Shown here piece by piece: positions 60,391 to 61,110 of a stretch of 61,110 nucleotides of DNA. The stretch is from an uncultured Lachnospiraceae bacterium. Its GTDB lineage: Bacteria > Bacillota > Clostridia > Lachnospirales > Lachnospiraceae. The stretch lies in assembly GCA_910586315.1 (NCBI GenBank), contig CAJUIP010000023.1, positions 1 to 61,110 of the forward strand, read 5' to 3'. The notes under the pieces were generated by a model that saw only the letters and a list, made by a program, of their open reading frames with translations, did not search any database and was not told the origin of the DNA. Within the stretch, counting starts at the first letter, position 1. Each line of letters starts with the position of its first letter. Made by a program: the position numbers and the translations under genes.

Positions 60391-61110
60391 TTAAGCTGCC
60401 CTGCAGGCCATGCCAGCGGCTTTCTTTAAGGGTGTCATAAGGTGTAACCGACAAGTCTTGAATTCGTCTCCATACAGGCCGAGCCGATGGGTAAGGATAT
60501 TTCTCATAATGGTAACTTTTTTCTCGGCTGTATATCCGGCCATGGAGCGGAATACGATTTTTTCCTGTGATGTGATGGCCCATGCGGATACGGCTAAGCA
60601 AAACTGAATGTAGGCCTTGATTTTCCCGGCATGGAGGGTGCTGTTGAAAAGCCTGAATTCTACAGTCCCTTTGGAGAAATAGCTGTGGAGGTTGACACCG
60701 TGATAGCGGGTGCTGTTATAGTGTTCATGGCTAACACCGCCGCAATATCCGTCATTCGCATTGCTATACCAGATTTCTTCTGCTTTTTCCTTTGTAAGTT
60801 CCTGACTCTCTTTCATGGCTTTAAGTAAATTGGAGTTGAGTTTTTGACACCAGTCTGATTCCCTGCTCCCGATTTCAAGGGCTTCATAGATCAGATCCTG
60901 CCGGGAAGTCATAAAGTTTACCAGCCTCCGAAGAGAATTCGCATTATGATTCGCTCCGTCTACATGGATATGGATGCCACAGCTGCTATGAGATTTTGCT
61001 CCGCTTTCACGTAATTTTCTGATGATATTCTGCAAAAGCTCTATGTCATCATATCCCAGGGGCGGTGTTACGAATTCTACCTTATATTCATCCATTGAGG
61101 CATCACTGCC
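60391..61110 (-). CDS. Amidoligase (glutamine-synthetase-fold COOH-NH2 ligase), partial at window edge
   Basis: At least 239 residues; the frame continues open through the right edge (the codons before Met at 61095 read GSDAS), so the real N-terminus lies outside. Motifs of the Amidolig_2 family are EFVTPPL (metal-site Glu), SCGIHIHVDG (His pair), a later RYHGVNLHSYFSKGTVEFRL. These enzymes form amide bonds, probably between glutamate-type carboxylates and amines. The GGCT-like neighbour is the common companion in phages and other mobile elements. Substrate unknown. Confidence 0.85.
   Translation of the reverse strand, partial: GSDASMDEYKVEFVTPPLGYDDIELLQNIIRKLRESGAKSHSSCGIHIHVDGANHNANSLRRLVNFMTSRQDLIYEALEIGSRESDWCQKLNSNLLKAMKESQELTKEKAEEIWYSNANDGYCGGVSHEHYNSTRYHGVNLHSYFSKGTVEFRLFNSTLHAGKIKAYIQFCLAVSAWAITSQEKIVFRSMAGYTAEKKVTIMRNILTHRLGLYGDEFKTCRLHLMTPLKKAAGMACRAA

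Noticed and set aside
60350..60601. An 83-codon minus-strand frame overlapping the amidoligase end
   Set aside because: Out of frame with the amidoligase and without ribosome site; a frameshifted alternative C-terminus is conceivable but unsupported.
1..61110. Paired attachment sites (attL/attR)
   Set aside because: Comparing the integrase end with 59240-59700 and the right edge by eye showed no convincing direct repeat; a host sequence or exact repeat search would be needed.
1..61110. tRNA or rRNA genes
   Set aside because: No cloverleaf with anticodon arm and TTCRA-type loop or ribosomal RNA segment was seen on either strand.

Overview
The window reads as a nearly complete temperate myophage (prophage) of a Gram-positive, Clostridia-like host, probably Lachnospiraceae-type. 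The grounds are strong AGGAGG ribosome binding sites, frequent GTG/TTG starts, a PBSX/Xkd-type contractile-tail module, PcfK/PcfJ and amidoligase neighbours typical of Firmicutes mobile elements, and mid-range GC. The host assignment is inference. No flanking chromosomal gene or att duplication could be recognised. The right edge cuts an amidoligase gene.

Layout. 1-250: a 32-residue hydrophobic peptide followed by stacked hairpins (type I toxin-like). 257-2473 (minus strand): tyrosine integrase, small lipoprotein, CI-type repressor. 2474-2633: divergent control region with a perfect 17-bp palindrome. 2634-5851: Cro-like and other helix-turn-helix regulators, an excisionase-like protein, a secreted SleB-type hydrolase and a membrane protein. 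6017-20628: recombination and replication, with a possible annealing protein, DUF3846, a single-chain Mre11-Rad50 (SbcD-SbcC) fusion, a replisome organizer with an internal iteron array, a helicase-loader-like protein, an adenine-methylase-like protein, PcfK/PcfJ, a Gp37/Gp68 family protein, a RecU-like resolvase and a phage sliding clamp. 20722-25939: a dense run of small, often zinc-ribbon, accessory genes ending in a likely late regulator and a terminator. 26139-30708: a cargo-like block with a sodium:solute symporter, two PP-loop (PAPS-reductase-like) proteins and two ParB/Srx-fold proteins. 30806-43364: terminase, portal, head protein with a C-terminal EndoU-like domain, XkdF-like protease/scaffold, capsid, connectors, sheath and tube. 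43504-52515: tail chaperone with a -1 frameshift signal, tape measure and baseplate. 52597-55853: tail-fibre genes and a diversity-generating retroelement (DGR). 55831-59238: small proteins, holin and a two-enzyme endolysin. 59285-61110: an HTH gene under a 13-bp inverted repeat, then a minus-strand group with a GGCT/AIG2-fold protein, a basic 65-mer and an amidoligase.

How it works together. Integrase and CI maintain lysogeny. The early operon replicates DNA, using the phage's own clamp, organizer, loader and end-processing nuclease. The probable late activator at 25187-25939 then hands over to packaging, morphogenesis and lysis. The main find is the DGR. The variable C-type-lectin-like protein at 53085-54299 ends in a variable repeat (54138-54280). 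That repeat differs from the template repeat (54487-54630) at 16 positions, every one an adenine in the template, and a DGR-type reverse transcriptase (IGNLLSQ and YCDD motifs) follows. The cassette sits directly after the baseplate genes, so it most likely diversifies the receptor-binding tip of the tail. No Avd accessory gene is recognisable. The most promising system without an obvious published function is the symporter/PP-loop/ParB-like block before the terminase.
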